Positions 55,565-64,000 of a stretch of DNA of 64,000 bases are shown here, piece after piece (position 1 is the first letter of the stretch; the number at the start of each line of letters is the position of its first letter). The translations under genes and the position numbers were made by a program. The notes below the pieces were generated by a model. The model had not been told where the DNA came from, ran no database searches, and saw only the letters and a list, made by a program, of their open reading frames with translations. Source of the stretch: Desertibacillus haloalkaliphilus (GTDB lineage: Bacteria > Bacillota > Bacilli > Bacillales > KJ1-10-99); NCBI RefSeq assembly GCF_019039105.1, contig NZ_JAHPIV010000002.1:186001-250000 (forward strand), read 5' to 3'.

Positions 55565-56899
55565 ATGAAACAGCGATCGCGTCTTTTCTTATATGTGATG
55601 GTGATGATCATTGGTTTGCTATTGCTACCGGTTCAAACAATTGTAGGTAGTGAAGATCACGAAGAGGCCTTGGTTTATTACATACCTGTTGAACAGGAGG
55701 TTGAACGAGGGCTTGAAGCATTTTTGGATCGTTCGATAACAACAGCGATTGAAGATGGAGCAGATCACATCGTATTGGAAATTGATACGCCAGGAGGAGC
55801 TGTTGTAGCAGCAGGAAATATTGCTAAAATTATACGTGGGACAGAACTACCGATTACTGCTTATGTGACGAAGGAGGCTATATCAGCCGGAGCCTATATT
55901 GCGTTAAATGCAGATAAGATCGTAATGAGTCCTGGGTCAACAATGGGCTCAGCCGCAGTGATAGACGGTGGTGGAAATGCTGCTGATGAGAAAACACAAT
56001 CGTACTGGCTAAGTGAAATGAGAGGGTCTGCTGAATTGAATGAGCGTGATCCGATTTATGCACAAGCGATGGCCGATGCTGAGGTTCATTTACCTGATTA
56101 TGGGGCTGAACGAGGGCGTTTACTTACGTTAACGGCTGATCAGGCGCTTGAAGTCGGCTATGCAGAGGCCGTAGCATCTGATCGACAAGAATTGTTGTCA
56201 TTTTTAGAATTGGAAGGTGCTGTTGAAAAGGAATCAGAGGTGACATTTGCAGAACAAATTGCTCGTTTTGTCACCAACCCAATAATCATTCCGATCCTTT
56301 TGTCAGTGGGGAGCTTAGGGCTAGTGCTAGAATTATATTCACCTGGCTTTGGTGTACCTGGAATTATGGGGCTTTCAGCATTAGGGCTGTTCTTTTTTGG
56401 ACATATGTTTGCCGGTTTTGCTGGCTGGGAAGTCTTTATTTTATTTGGTGTCGGACTGCTGTTAATTTTAATAGAAATATTTATTCCGGGATTTGGGATA
56501 TTCGGTATTCTTGGAATTGGTTCAATTATAGGAAGTATGGTATTAGCCTCATTCTCAACAATAAATATTTTAATATCGATTTTAATTGCTGTCGTCATCA
56601 CGACAATTGGTTCAATCCTCGTTTTTAAATTCTTTGGGGCACGTGGGCCGTTTAAGAAGATTGTTCTTACAGATACAACAGGGTCAGAACAAGGATATAT
56701 TTCTAATGTTACGAGGGAAGAGCTAATAGGAAAAGAAGGAATTACGCTTACCCCACTTCGCCCATCTGGCTCAGCTGTTTTTGGCGATGAACGACTTGAC
56801 GTTGTTTCTGAAGGAGGATATATTGGACAGGATGAAAAAATTAAGATTGTAACAACCTCTGGAGCAAGGATTGTTGTTCGTCAAGTGAAAGAGGATTAA
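55565..56899 (+). CDS. yqeZ: NfeD family membrane serine protease-like protein YqeZ
   Basis: A 444-residue NfeD long-form protein. A signal/transmembrane segment (FLYVMVMIIGLLLLPVQTIVG) precedes a ClpP-like domain with LEIDTPGGAV and the catalytic Ser in EAISAGAYIALNADKI, then four to five membrane helices and a C-terminal OB-fold (NfeD) domain. It works with the flotillin-like FloA encoded next. ATG 55565 with AAAGGGGGAT is preferred over 55532. Driven by the SigW-type promoter (cell-envelope stress). Confidence 0.93.
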   Translation: MKQRSRLFLYVMVMIIGLLLLPVQTIVGSEDHEEALVYYIPVEQEVERGLEAFLDRSITTAIEDGADHIVLEIDTPGGAVVAAGNIAKIIRGTELPITAYVTKEAISAGAYIALNADKIVMSPGSTMGSAAVIDGGGNAADEKTQSYWLSEMRGSAELNERDPIYAQAMADAEVHLPDYGAERGRLLTLTADQALEVGYAEAVASDRQELLSFLELEGAVEKESEVTFAEQIARFVTNPIIIPILLSVGSLGLVLELYSPGFGVPGIMGLSALGLFFFGHMFAGFAGWEVFILFGVGLLLILIEIFIPGFGIFGILGIGSIIGSMVLASFSTINILISILIAVVITTIGSILVFKFFGARGPFKKIVLTDTTGSEQGYISNVTREELIGKEGITLTPLRPSGSAVFGDERLDVVSEGGYIGQDEKIKIVTTSGARIVVRQVKED

Positions 56900-56927
56900 T
56901 AAATGAGAAGAAGAAGGAGGAAATAAC

Positions 56928-57914
56928 GTGGATGTAGGTTTACTGATTATTCTAGGTATTATCGTAGTTTTACTAGCTGTATTGTTTACATTTGTGCCCG
57001 TTGCGTTATGGATTTCGGCGCTAGCTGCTGGTGTCCGTGTCGGGATCTTTACACTAGTAGGGATGAGGCTTCGTCGTGTTATTCCAGCACGTGTTGTAAA
57101 TCCGTTAATTAAGGCGGTAAAAGCAGGCCTTGATTTAAGCATTAACAAATTAGAGGGGCACTATTTAGCAGGTGGTAATGTTGACCGTGTCGTAAATGCT
57201 TTGATTGCGGCTCAACGTGCCAATATCGAATTGTCATTTGAAAGATGCGCAGCGATTGATTTAGCTGGACGTGACGTTCTTGAAGCGGTACAAATGAGTG
57301 TTAACCCAAAGGTGATTGAAACACCATTTATTGCCGGTGTGGCAATGGATGGGATTGAAGTGAAGGCTAAAGCAAGAATTACGGTACGTGCGAATATTGA
57401 TCGTCTTGTCGGTGGTGCGGGCGAAGATACAGTTATTGCTCGTGTCGGTGAAGGGATTGTATCAACAATTGGTTCTTCAAATGATCATAAGAAGGTTTTA
57501 GAAAATCCTGACCTTATTTCGCAAACGGTCTTATCGAAAGGGCTGGATGCTGGAACAGCGTTTGAAATTTTATCCATTGATATTGCCGATATTGATATCG
57601 GTAAAAACATTGGTGCGGAACTTCAAACGGACCAAGCGGAAGCTGATAAAAACATTGCGCAGGCTAAAGCTGAAGAACGTCGTGCAATGGCTGTTGCAAA
57701 AGAACAAGAAATGAAAGCTCGTGTTGAAGAAATGCGTGCGAAGGTTGTTGAAGCTGAATCAGAAGTGCCGATGGCGATGTCTGAAGCGTTGCGTTCTGGA
57801 AATTTAGGTGTCATGGATTATATGAACATCCAAAATGTCATGGCGGACACAGATATGAGAGATTCTATTGGTAAGACAACTGGTGAAGATAAGAAAGGTG
57901 ATAAGTCGCAATAA
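56928..57914 (+). CDS. floA: Flotillin-like protein FloA (YqfA)
   Basis: A 328-residue membrane-microdomain scaffold. An N-terminal membrane hairpin (about 1-40), a PHB/SPFH-like domain, and an Ala/Glu-rich coiled coil ([20 protein letters not shown] onward) are visible. FloA organises functional membrane microdomains and is in the SigW regulon. The GTG start has AGAAGGAGG upstream. It follows yqeZ by 28 nt, the usual NfeD-flotillin pairing. Confidence 0.95.
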   Translation: MDVGLLIILGIIVVLLAVLFTFVPVALWISALAAGVRVGIFTLVGMRLRRVIPARVVNPLIKAVKAGLDLSINKLEGHYLAGGNVDRVVNALIAAQRANIELSFERCAAIDLAGRDVLEAVQMSVNPKVIETPFIAGVAMDGIEVKAKARITVRANIDRLVGGAGEDTVIARVGEGIVSTIGSSNDHKKVLENPDLISQTVLSKGLDAGTAFEILSIDIADIDIGKNIGAELQTDQAEADKNIAQAKAEERRAMAVAKEQEMKARVEEMRAKVVEAESEVPMAMSEALRSGNLGVMDYMNIQNVMADTDMRDSIGKTTGEDKKGDKSQ

Positions 57915-57953
57915 TGCGTTCTAGCGTGAACGTTTGGAAAGGAGTCGATGACG

Positions 57954-58496
57954 ATGTCATTAGATGCTCTCCTTGATTTTATCTTTCAAAACATTTTTCT
58001 AATCGTTTTATTGGCTGGTTCACTATTAAGCTTTTTAGGACGAAAGGAAGAAGCAAATAAGCAGAAACGTCCGTCTGAACAACGTGAGCAAGAACAAGAG
58101 ATTGATTGGAAAGAGATATTTAAGCAAGAAGCGCCCGAGGAGCAAAAGCCGACGGCGGCTCCTCCTAGAAACGAACATGAATCTGAGGCAAGAGGTTACC
58201 ATGCTGAGGCGCCTGCTCCATCGTTAGAGGAGGATCAGGCACAAAAGGATATCTTCGAGCGTTATGAAAAGATGAAACGTAAGAAACAAGAAGTAAAGGA
58301 AACGCTTGAAAACTTGAAAAAGCCTGAGGTTTCTGAAGATAAGGTGCAGCCGTCAGCGCAGTTGGACTTAAATTTCAAAACGATTACAAAAGAAGATGCG
58401 AAAAAAGGTGTCATCTGGTCGGAAGTTCTAGGGAGCCCTAGAGCCCGGAACCCACATCGAGCCTTTATGAATTATTCAAAAAGGAGACAAGGATAA
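57954..58496 (+). CDS. yqfB: YqfB-like protein, SigW operon
   Basis: A 180-residue protein with one N-terminal membrane segment (LLDFIFQNIFLIVLLAGSLLSFL) and a long charged, Pro/Glu-rich tail with a coiled-coil stretch (FERYEKMKRKKQEVKETLEN). It ends PRARNPHRAFMNYSKRRQG. Position after floA suggests YqfB, though the B. subtilis protein is shorter as I remember. ATG 57954 is preferred over 57948 for spacing to AAGGAG. Its stop codon lies inside the following terminator stem. Confidence 0.75.
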   Translation: MSLDALLDFIFQNIFLIVLLAGSLLSFLGRKEEANKQKRPSEQREQEQEIDWKEIFKQEAPEEQKPTAAPPRNEHESEARGYHAEAPAPSLEEDQAQKDIFERYEKMKRKKQEVKETLENLKKPEVSEDKVQPSAQLDLNFKTITKEDAKKGVIWSEVLGSPRARNPHRAFMNYSKRRQG

Positions 58497-58523
58497 GCAG
58501 TTGCTTATCCTTGTCTTCTTTTT
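58487..58523 (+). terminator. Terminator overlapping the yqfB stop codon
   Basis: GACAAGGATAAGC pairs perfectly with GCTTATCCTTGTC over a 4-nt loop, then TTCTTTTT. The yqfB stop (58494-58496) sits within the 5' arm. Confidence 0.93.
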
Positions 58524-58722
58524 ATTTCTAGAATCAATTGAGTGACCTCCCCATTCTTGCACGCAGGAGGTTAGAAGGAGCAGGTATCAGTTCATGGGAA
58601 TGAGAGGTTGTAAGCTAAAATAGGTGTGTCATTGTTTTTTTCTCAATTATTTTTATTCACAAATGTAGTGATAGTGAACCACTTTTTTTCATAAAGATGA
58701 GGGGAGAGGAGGTTCTTTTAGC

Positions 58723-59004
58723 ATGAAAAAATGGAAGCAGAAAATAAAAAGTTGGATGACTGAGAGCATGGAACTTCCTGCAGATGTTCTCATGGATTTG
58801 CCACGAATTACAATGATCGGTCAAATTCATATTTATATTGAAAATCATCGCGGTGTATTGCAGTTTTCGAATCAGGAACTGCGTCTCCTTCTAGAGCAGG
58901 GACAGTTACTAATTAAGGGTGAAAGTTTTGTTATTAAGACGATTTTGCCTGAAGAATTGCTCTTGGAAGGGAAAATTGATCAGGTGATTTATCTCGATTC
59001 TTAA
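58723..59004 (+). CDS. yqfC: Sporulation protein YqfC
   Basis: A 93-residue small protein of the YqfC family (DUF1429-like sporulation group): WKQKIKSWMTESMELPADVLMDLPRITMIG, then IYIENHRGVLQFSNQELRLLL. In B. subtilis yqfC-yqfD are SigE-dependent mother-cell genes. GGAGAGGAGG precedes the ATG. The 200-nt region upstream showed no convincing SigE promoter to me. yqfD follows by 77 nt. Confidence 0.9.
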   Translation: MKKWKQKIKSWMTESMELPADVLMDLPRITMIGQIHIYIENHRGVLQFSNQELRLLLEQGQLLIKGESFVIKTILPEELLLEGKIDQVIYLDS

Positions 59005-59081
59005 TGGATGAGCTAAATAAAGAACATACATTTATAGGGAAAGAGAAACTGCAGCGATAAGTACTGTTTAGGGGGATGAAC

Positions 59082-60269
59082 ATGAAAAATAAATGGACCA
59101 CCTTTTTATATGGGTATGTAAGAATCCGAATTGAAGGACCATATGCAGAACGACTTTTAAATCGGTGCATCGAAGAACGGTTGACGATATGGAACATTAA
59201 GCGGATTAGTGAAACTTCTGTCATTTGTTATCTGGCACTTGAAGATGTCAGTCGGCTACGGCCGCTCTTAAAAATGACAAGCTGTAAAGTAAGATTTACT
59301 GAGAGGAAAGGGCTCCCCTTTTTATTTAGGGCGATGTTATCGCGAGGTGGTTTTGCAACAGGGATTACTGCTTTTATAGCCATTCTGTTTTTGTTATCGA
59401 ATATGGTATGGAATATATCAATTGAAGGTGCGACACCAGAGGTTGAACATGAATTAGAGCAAATTGTTAAAGAGATGGGGATTGAGAAAGGGAAATTTCA
59501 TTTTTTATTACCAAGTGTGGAAGAAATTCAAAAAGAAGTCACAGAACGATTGGAAGATGCTACCTGGGTCGGTGTAAACTTAAGTGGGACGACCTACCAC
59601 TTCCAAGTTGTTGAACAGGAATTGCCAGACCCTCAAGAACAGATTAGTCCAAGACATTTAGTGGCAAGTAAGAAGGCTGTTATTCACGACATTTTTGTTG
59701 AAGAGGGGCAAGCACTCGTAACTCCAAATGATTTTGTTGATAAAGGAGATATGCTGGTCTCAGGATTTATTGGTAAAGAAGGGAAAACGGAACTCGTACC
59801 TGCAACAGCTAATGTATTAGGAGAAATTTGGTACAAGTCTGAAGTTGATATTCCATTAAAAAGTTCGTTTGAAACGTTAACAGGTGATTATAAAAACAGA
59901 CATTATGTAACACTATTTAATGTAGACCTGCCGATTTGGGGATTTGGGAAACCGGAGTTCATCAACTATGAAATATTTGTCGATGAAAGCAACTTTCGCT
60001 TTTTGAATTGGGAACTTCCAATCGGTTACAAAGAGGTACGAACTTTAGAAAAGAAAGAATTAACAAGAGAATATACAGAGGAAGAAGCAAAAGAAGTTGG
60101 CATGGAAATGGCAAAAGTCCAATTAGAAAAGCGATTAGCTGATGATTCTGTCATTCGTGGAGAAAATGTTTTGCACGAGACGATTGAGAATGGTAAAGTA
60201 AAATTAGAGATTCATTACCAAGTAATTGAAGATATTACATCGGAACAACCGATCATTCAAGGAGATTGA
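59082..60269 (+). CDS. yqfD: Sporulation protein YqfD
   Basis: A 395-residue protein with an N-terminal cytoplasmic part (YGYVRIRIEG), one transmembrane helix near residues 85-107 (GFATGITAFIAILFLLSNMVW) and a large outside domain. It is the YqfD sporulation family, which contributes to spore formation in the mother cell; the molecular role is unknown. ATG 59076 abuts AGGGGG, so ATG 59082 is preferred. phoH starts 5 nt after its stop. Confidence 0.9.
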   Translation: MKNKWTTFLYGYVRIRIEGPYAERLLNRCIEERLTIWNIKRISETSVICYLALEDVSRLRPLLKMTSCKVRFTERKGLPFLFRAMLSRGGFATGITAFIAILFLLSNMVWNISIEGATPEVEHELEQIVKEMGIEKGKFHFLLPSVEEIQKEVTERLEDATWVGVNLSGTTYHFQVVEQELPDPQEQISPRHLVASKKAVIHDIFVEEGQALVTPNDFVDKGDMLVSGFIGKEGKTELVPATANVLGEIWYKSEVDIPLKSSFETLTGDYKNRHYVTLFNVDLPIWGFGKPEFINYEIFVDESNFRFLNWELPIGYKEVRTLEKKELTREYTEEEAKEVGMEMAKVQLEKRLADDSVIRGENVLHETIENGKVKLEIHYQVIEDITSEQPIIQGD

Positions 60270-60274
60270 GTCTA

Positions 60275-61243
60275 TTGTCAGAAATGAAATTGATTCAGTT
60301 AGAAGTAGAAGATGCAAATGAAACCCAATCATTATTTGGACCAAATGATGTACATTTAAAGCGAATGGAAGAAATGCTCAATGTTAAGATAGTCACTAGA
60401 GGCGGAGCCGTATCAGTAACTGGTGAGGACCGCGATATAAACATTGTAGGCGATTTGATAAGCGTGTTGTTAAAGCTTATTAGAAGAGGGGTGAGCTTAT
60501 CAGAGCGTGATATTGTTTATGCCGTACAGCTTGCCAAACGTGACATGTTAGACGAGCTTTTGGAGCTATATCAAGAGAAAATTGCTGTTAATGCCAAGGG
60601 GAAGCCAATCTTAATTAAGACGCTTGGTCAGCGCCAATATGTCTCAGCCATTCGAATGCGTGATATGGTGTTTGGTATCGGTCCTGCCGGCACCGGTAAA
60701 ACATACCTTGCAGTTGTTATGGCAGTTAGTGCACTGAAAGATGGCAAGGTAAAAAGGATCGTTTTAACGCGGCCAGCCGTGGAAGCAGGAGAAAGCTTAG
60801 GTTTTTTACCTGGTGACCTTAAGGAAAAGGTTGACCCTTACTTGCGACCTTTGTATGATGCACTTCATGATGTACTAGGAACAGAACAAACGGCAAGGCT
60901 AATGGAAAGGGGTACGATTGAAGTTGCTCCGTTGGCTTATATGAGGGGACGTACATTAGATGATGCTTTTGTCATTTTGGATGAAGCACAGAATACAACA
61001 TCAGAACAGATTAAGATGTTTATCACTCGCCTGGGATTTGGTTCGAAAATGATCATTAACGGCGATCTAACTCAAATTGATCTACCGAAGGGAAAGAAGT
61101 CAGGTTTGAAAGTTGCGATTGAAATCCTTGCGGACATTCCTGACATTGATTTTGTTTACCTGCAAAAATCAGATGTCGTTCGTCATACGTTAGTTCAACG
61201 AATCCTTGACGCGTATCAACGTGCTGAAGATACAGATAAATGA
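60275..61243 (+). CDS. phoH: PhoH family ATPase
   Basis: A 322-residue ATPase. An N-terminal KH-like part is followed by Walker A GPAGTGKTY and Walker B FVILDEAQN, with MKMFITRLGFGSKMIINGD-type motifs of the RNA-helicase-like fold. It may act in RNA metabolism with YbeY, whose gene is nearby. TTG 60266 is too close to AAGGAG; TTG 60275 at 10 nt is preferred. A terminator-like hairpin follows. Confidence 0.94.
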   Translation: MSEMKLIQLEVEDANETQSLFGPNDVHLKRMEEMLNVKIVTRGGAVSVTGEDRDINIVGDLISVLLKLIRRGVSLSERDIVYAVQLAKRDMLDELLELYQEKIAVNAKGKPILIKTLGQRQYVSAIRMRDMVFGIGPAGTGKTYLAVVMAVSALKDGKVKRIVLTRPAVEAGESLGFLPGDLKEKVDPYLRPLYDALHDVLGTEQTARLMERGTIEVAPLAYMRGRTLDDAFVILDEAQNTTSEQIKMFITRLGFGSKMIINGDLTQIDLPKGKKSGLKVAIEILADIPDIDFVYLQKSDVVRHTLVQRILDAYQRAEDTDK

Positions 61244-61256
61244 CTTGATGTGTATG

Positions 61257-61286
61257 AAGACCCTCATTGTTTGTTTTGAGGGTCTT
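61257..61286 (+). terminator. Hairpin terminator after phoH
   Basis: AAGACCCTCA pairs perfectly with TGAGGGTCTT over a 10-nt loop. The following sequence is only modestly T-rich (GTCTTGTCC), so it may be leaky. Confidence 0.65.
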
Positions 61287-61429
61287 GTCTTGTCCGAGTG
61301 AAACGTATAAGGTAGGCAGTTGTGAAACCACCAGTGCTTCCCTTTTCTCTAGCAAAAAAGAACGTTTAGTTTAAAACGGGACGAATTAGGAGAGACAAGG
61401 AAAAAGATGGAAGAGTTTGAGGTGAGAAC

Positions 61430-63589
61430 ATGGAGAAACGGTCACCTATCGATCAAATGAAATGGTGGAGAAAGGTAAAAGATCACCGTTATGTAAGAGC
61501 AATTCTTTTTTTTATTTTAGGCGCTATCTTATATTTGATGATGCTTGGGAATGTCATACCGGAAACAATGGATGTGAAGCTCTCGTCTGTTGCAGAGAGT
61601 GATATCCGTTCACCAATTACAGTTGAAAATAAAATAGCAACCGAAGAGAAGCGCAAGGAAGCAATAGAAGAAATTAGTCCTGTTTATGAACAAAAGAGTG
61701 AATATGCTCAAACGCAAGTCGAGAAAATCAATGATATCTTTGAAGTGATTAGGCTGGTCAATCAAGAACAAGAACAGCCAGAATCAGGTGACGAAGCTGT
61801 TCAATCAGTTACCTTTGAAGAGAAACTTGAGCATGTTCAAGAAGTTATTTCTTCAGGGACAAGCAATGACATCTCAGATGAAACGATTGGAACGCTTTTA
61901 GAAGCGAGTCAATCACAGCTACAGATCGCTCAAGAGGCCACAGCAAATGCTGTGTATGAAGTGATGAGTACAAAAATTGCTATTAATGATTTAGATGAAG
62001 CGCAACAATCTGTTGAGGATAAAATTATTATTCCAACAGTAAGCTCAAGCATGTACGAGGCTATGATAGAATTAGCTAGGTTTGCAATTATTCCAAACTA
62101 TATTTATAATGATGCGGCTACAGAAGAGCTACGTCAGGAAGCGGTAGAAGCGGTCGAACCAGTGATGATCCGCGAGGGGCAATTGCTAGTACACGAAGGT
62201 GAAACGATCAATCATGAAGTCTATGAACAGTTGCGAATTGTCGGCATATTAGATGAAACCGTAAATATCTATCCATATCTCGGGTTAGCGCTCTTTGTTA
62301 TTTTGATCATTGGAGTTCTTGCTTATTATTTAAATGAAGCGAAAACGAGTGTGAAAAATAATAATAGTCATTTATTGATGTATACGCTCGTCTTTTTTGT
62401 GGCTCTTGCTGTGATGAAGATAACGAGTTTAATTGAACATCTAGATTATCAAGCAATTGGTTTTATTGTGCCAATAGCCGTAGGTTCGATGTTACTTGCG
62501 ATGTTAATTTCAGAGCGAGTGGCTTTGTTTACTGGTATTATCTTTGCAGTTTGTGGCAGTGTTATTTTTAACAATGAAGCTGTAGGTACATTTAATTTCA
62601 CCTATGGGATTTATATTTTGTTTAGTTCTTTTGCGGGGGTATTTTTCTTAGGTAAATCAAATCGTATGTCTAGAATATTACAGGCGGGCTTTTTTGTCTC
62701 TATCATTAATATGATTACGGTGTTAGCGCTATTACTGATGAAAAGCGGCCAGTATAGTTTATTAGATTTAGGGATCCATTTAGGTATAGCTTTTTTATCT
62801 GGGTTTTTAGCCGCGGTGTTAACGTTAGGACTAATGCCGTTCTTTGAAGCTGGTTTTGGTATTTTATCAACGACAAAATTAATTGAGTTATCGAACCCGA
62901 ATCAACCTCTGTTAAGAAAAATCTTAACAGAAACGCCAGGGACATATCATCATAGTGTGGTTGTAGGTAATTTGGCAGAAGCAGCTTGTGAAGCGATTGG
63001 AGCACATGGTTTGTTAGCCAGAGTGGGTGCTTATTATCATGATTTAGGCAAGACCAAACGGCCGCATTTCTTTATTGAAAATCAAATGAAAATGGAGAAC
63101 CCACACGATAAGATTTCACCACAATTGAGTAAAACGATTATTATTTCACATCCGTATGATGGAGCTGAGATGTTAAGAGAATATAAAATGCCAAAAGAAA
63201 TCATCGATATTGCTGAACAGCACCATGGTACAACATTGTTGAAATTCTTTTATCACAAAGCCAACCAAGAATCGGATCAAGAAATCCCCGAATCGCAGTT
63301 TCGTTATCCGGGGCCAAAAGCGCAAACGAAGGAAGCAGCTATTGTTGGGATTGCTGATTGTGTGGAAGCTGCTGTTCGGTCGATTTCGAAGCCTACACCG
63401 GATAAAATTGAATTAATGGTTCGTAAGATTATTACCGATCGCCTAGAAGATGGTCAGTTTAATGAGTGCGACCTCACGTTAAAAGAATTAAATGCGATTG
63501 TGACGTCAATGTGTGAAACATTAAAGGGGACATTCCATTCAAGAATTGAATATCCTGAGGATGCCAAAGAGAAGGGGGATCAGAAGTGA
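61430..63589 (+). CDS. pgpH: Cyclic-di-AMP phosphodiesterase PgpH (YqfF)
   Basis: A 719-residue 7TM-HD receptor. After one N-terminal helix comes a large extracellular domain (about 50-275), seven transmembrane helices (about 280-475) and a cytoplasmic HD domain with TYHHSVVVGNLAEAA, YYHDLGKTKRP, IISHPYDGAEML and AEQHHGT. This domain hydrolyses c-di-AMP to pApA. Osmotic and K+ control by c-di-AMP fits an alkaliphile. ATG 61430 follows GAGGTGAGA. It overlaps ybeY by 4 nt. Confidence 0.95.
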   Translation: MEKRSPIDQMKWWRKVKDHRYVRAILFFILGAILYLMMLGNVIPETMDVKLSSVAESDIRSPITVENKIATEEKRKEAIEEISPVYEQKSEYAQTQVEKINDIFEVIRLVNQEQEQPESGDEAVQSVTFEEKLEHVQEVISSGTSNDISDETIGTLLEASQSQLQIAQEATANAVYEVMSTKIAINDLDEAQQSVEDKIIIPTVSSSMYEAMIELARFAIIPNYIYNDAATEELRQEAVEAVEPVMIREGQLLVHEGETINHEVYEQLRIVGILDETVNIYPYLGLALFVILIIGVLAYYLNEAKTSVKNNNSHLLMYTLVFFVALAVMKITSLIEHLDYQAIGFIVPIAVGSMLLAMLISERVALFTGIIFAVCGSVIFNNEAVGTFNFTYGIYILFSSFAGVFFLGKSNRMSRILQAGFFVSIINMITVLALLLMKSGQYSLLDLGIHLGIAFLSGFLAAVLTLGLMPFFEAGFGILSTTKLIELSNPNQPLLRKILTETPGTYHHSVVVGNLAEAACEAIGAHGLLARVGAYYHDLGKTKRPHFFIENQMKMENPHDKISPQLSKTIIISHPYDGAEMLREYKMPKEIIDIAEQHHGTTLLKFFYHKANQESDQEIPESQFRYPGPKAQTKEAAIVGIADCVEAAVRSISKPTPDKIELMVRKIITDRLEDGQFNECDLTLKELNAIVTSMCETLKGTFHSRIEYPEDAKEKGDQK

Positions 63590-64000
63590 GAGTAGCTACC
63601 GATTTGTATGATGAAACGAATACGTTAAGTGAGGACCAATTGTTAGCCATTCAAGAGCTAGTTCATGTGGCTAGCGATATGGAAAATATCAGTGAAGGAA
63701 CTGAGCTTTCGATTACGTTTGTTGATAACGAACGAATTAAAGAGATTAATCGTGAGTATCGAGATAAAGATGCTGTTACGGACGTGATTTCATTTGCTTT
63801 GAATGAGCAGGTAAGTGATGAGGTGGAAATTGTCGGGGGTGAGATTCCAAACTTATTGGGGGATATCATTATTTCCATTCCTCGTGCGACTGAACAAGCA
63901 AAATCTTATAATCACTCGTTTGAGCGAGAGATCGGTTTCCTAGTTGTTCACGGGATCCTACATTTATTAGGTTATGACCATATGACAGAGGAAGAAGAAA
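63586..64000 (+). CDS. ybeY: Endoribonuclease YbeY, 5' part (runs off the window)
   Basis: The first 138 codons of a zinc-dependent endoribonuclease involved in 16S rRNA 3'-end maturation. LSITFVDNERIKEINREYR and KDAVTDVISFAL are typical, and the metal site HGILHLLGYDH is present just before the window edge. The GTG start overlaps the pgpH TGA (GTGA), with AAGGGGGATC upstream. Only the last 20 or so residues are missing. Confidence 0.96.
   Translation, partial: MRVATDLYDETNTLSEDQLLAIQELVHVASDMENISEGTELSITFVDNERIKEINREYRDKDAVTDVISFALNEQVSDEVEIVGGEIPNLLGDIIISIPRATEQAKSYNHSFEREIGFLVVHGILHLLGYDHMTEEEE

Overview
The window is a stretch of a low-to-mid GC Bacillaceae chromosome. Three things point there: the B. 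subtilis-type order sda-yqeG-yqeH-aroE-yhbY-nadD-yqeK-rsfS, comE, holA-rpsT-gpr-spoIIP-lepA-hemW, hrcA-grpE-dnaK-dnaJ, and rpsU-yqeY-yqeZ-floA-yqfBCD-phoH-pgpH-ybeY; sporulation genes (sda, gpr, spoIIP, yqfC, yqfD); and Gram-positive ribosome binding sites with many TTG/GTG starts. An Mrp Na+/H+ antiporter operon next to yqeG suggests an alkaliphilic or halotolerant Bacillus relative (Alkalihalobacillus/Halalkalibacter-like; inference). I see no tRNA, rRNA, CRISPR array, prophage or insertion sequence.

Layout. 1-2855 (minus): mrpA, mrpB and the first codons of mrpC. 3193-3423: a small membrane protein. 3576-4016: sda (minus) with a cluster of DnaA boxes upstream. 4215-10147 (plus): yqeG to yqeM, with a CvfB-type S1 protein between rsfS and yqeM. 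10260-16926: the competence region comER / DUF2533-like / comEA / comEB / comEC / yqzM, interrupted by metY with its own near-perfect SigA promoter. 17375-25037: holA, rpsT (minus), gpr, spoIIP, yqxA, lepA, hemW. 25156-33319: the CIRCE-controlled dnaK region hrcA-grpE-dnaK, then dnaJ-prmA-rsmE-mtaB. 33357-35245: an elaborately folded terminator-like RNA, deoC, and a Na/Pi cotransporter (minus). 35368-54517: a 19-kb catabolic island. 54671-64000: rpsU-yqeY, the SigW-promoted yqeZ-floA-yqfB operon, yqfC-yqfD-phoH, pgpH and a partial ybeY.

The island is the most interesting part. It encodes an acyl-CoA dehydrogenase of the ACAD10/11 type, three SDR dehydrogenases, a thiolase, two acyl-CoA ligases, a TetR regulator, a 3-hydroxyacyl-CoA dehydrogenase, a hotdog thioesterase, an APH-fold kinase, a ComB-family phosphatase, a PaaG-like enoyl-CoA isomerase, a quinone-oxidoreductase-like enzyme and a full Liv-type ABC importer with its lipoprotein. 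The kinase plus ACAD10/11-type dehydrogenase pair resembles the levulinate (lva) pathway of Pseudomonas and human ACAD10/11, in which a 4-hydroxyacyl-CoA is phosphorylated and the phosphate then eliminated. A phosphatase next to the kinase recalls the hydrolase-kinase-dehydrogenase domain set of ACAD10. Three related 18-bp inverted repeats, one perfect, lie upstream of the dehydrogenase, the hydroxyacyl-CoA dehydrogenase and the second ligase, and probably are operators for the TetR protein. My reading is an import-and-degradation system for a hydroxylated or oxo-fatty acid; the substrate is unknown.
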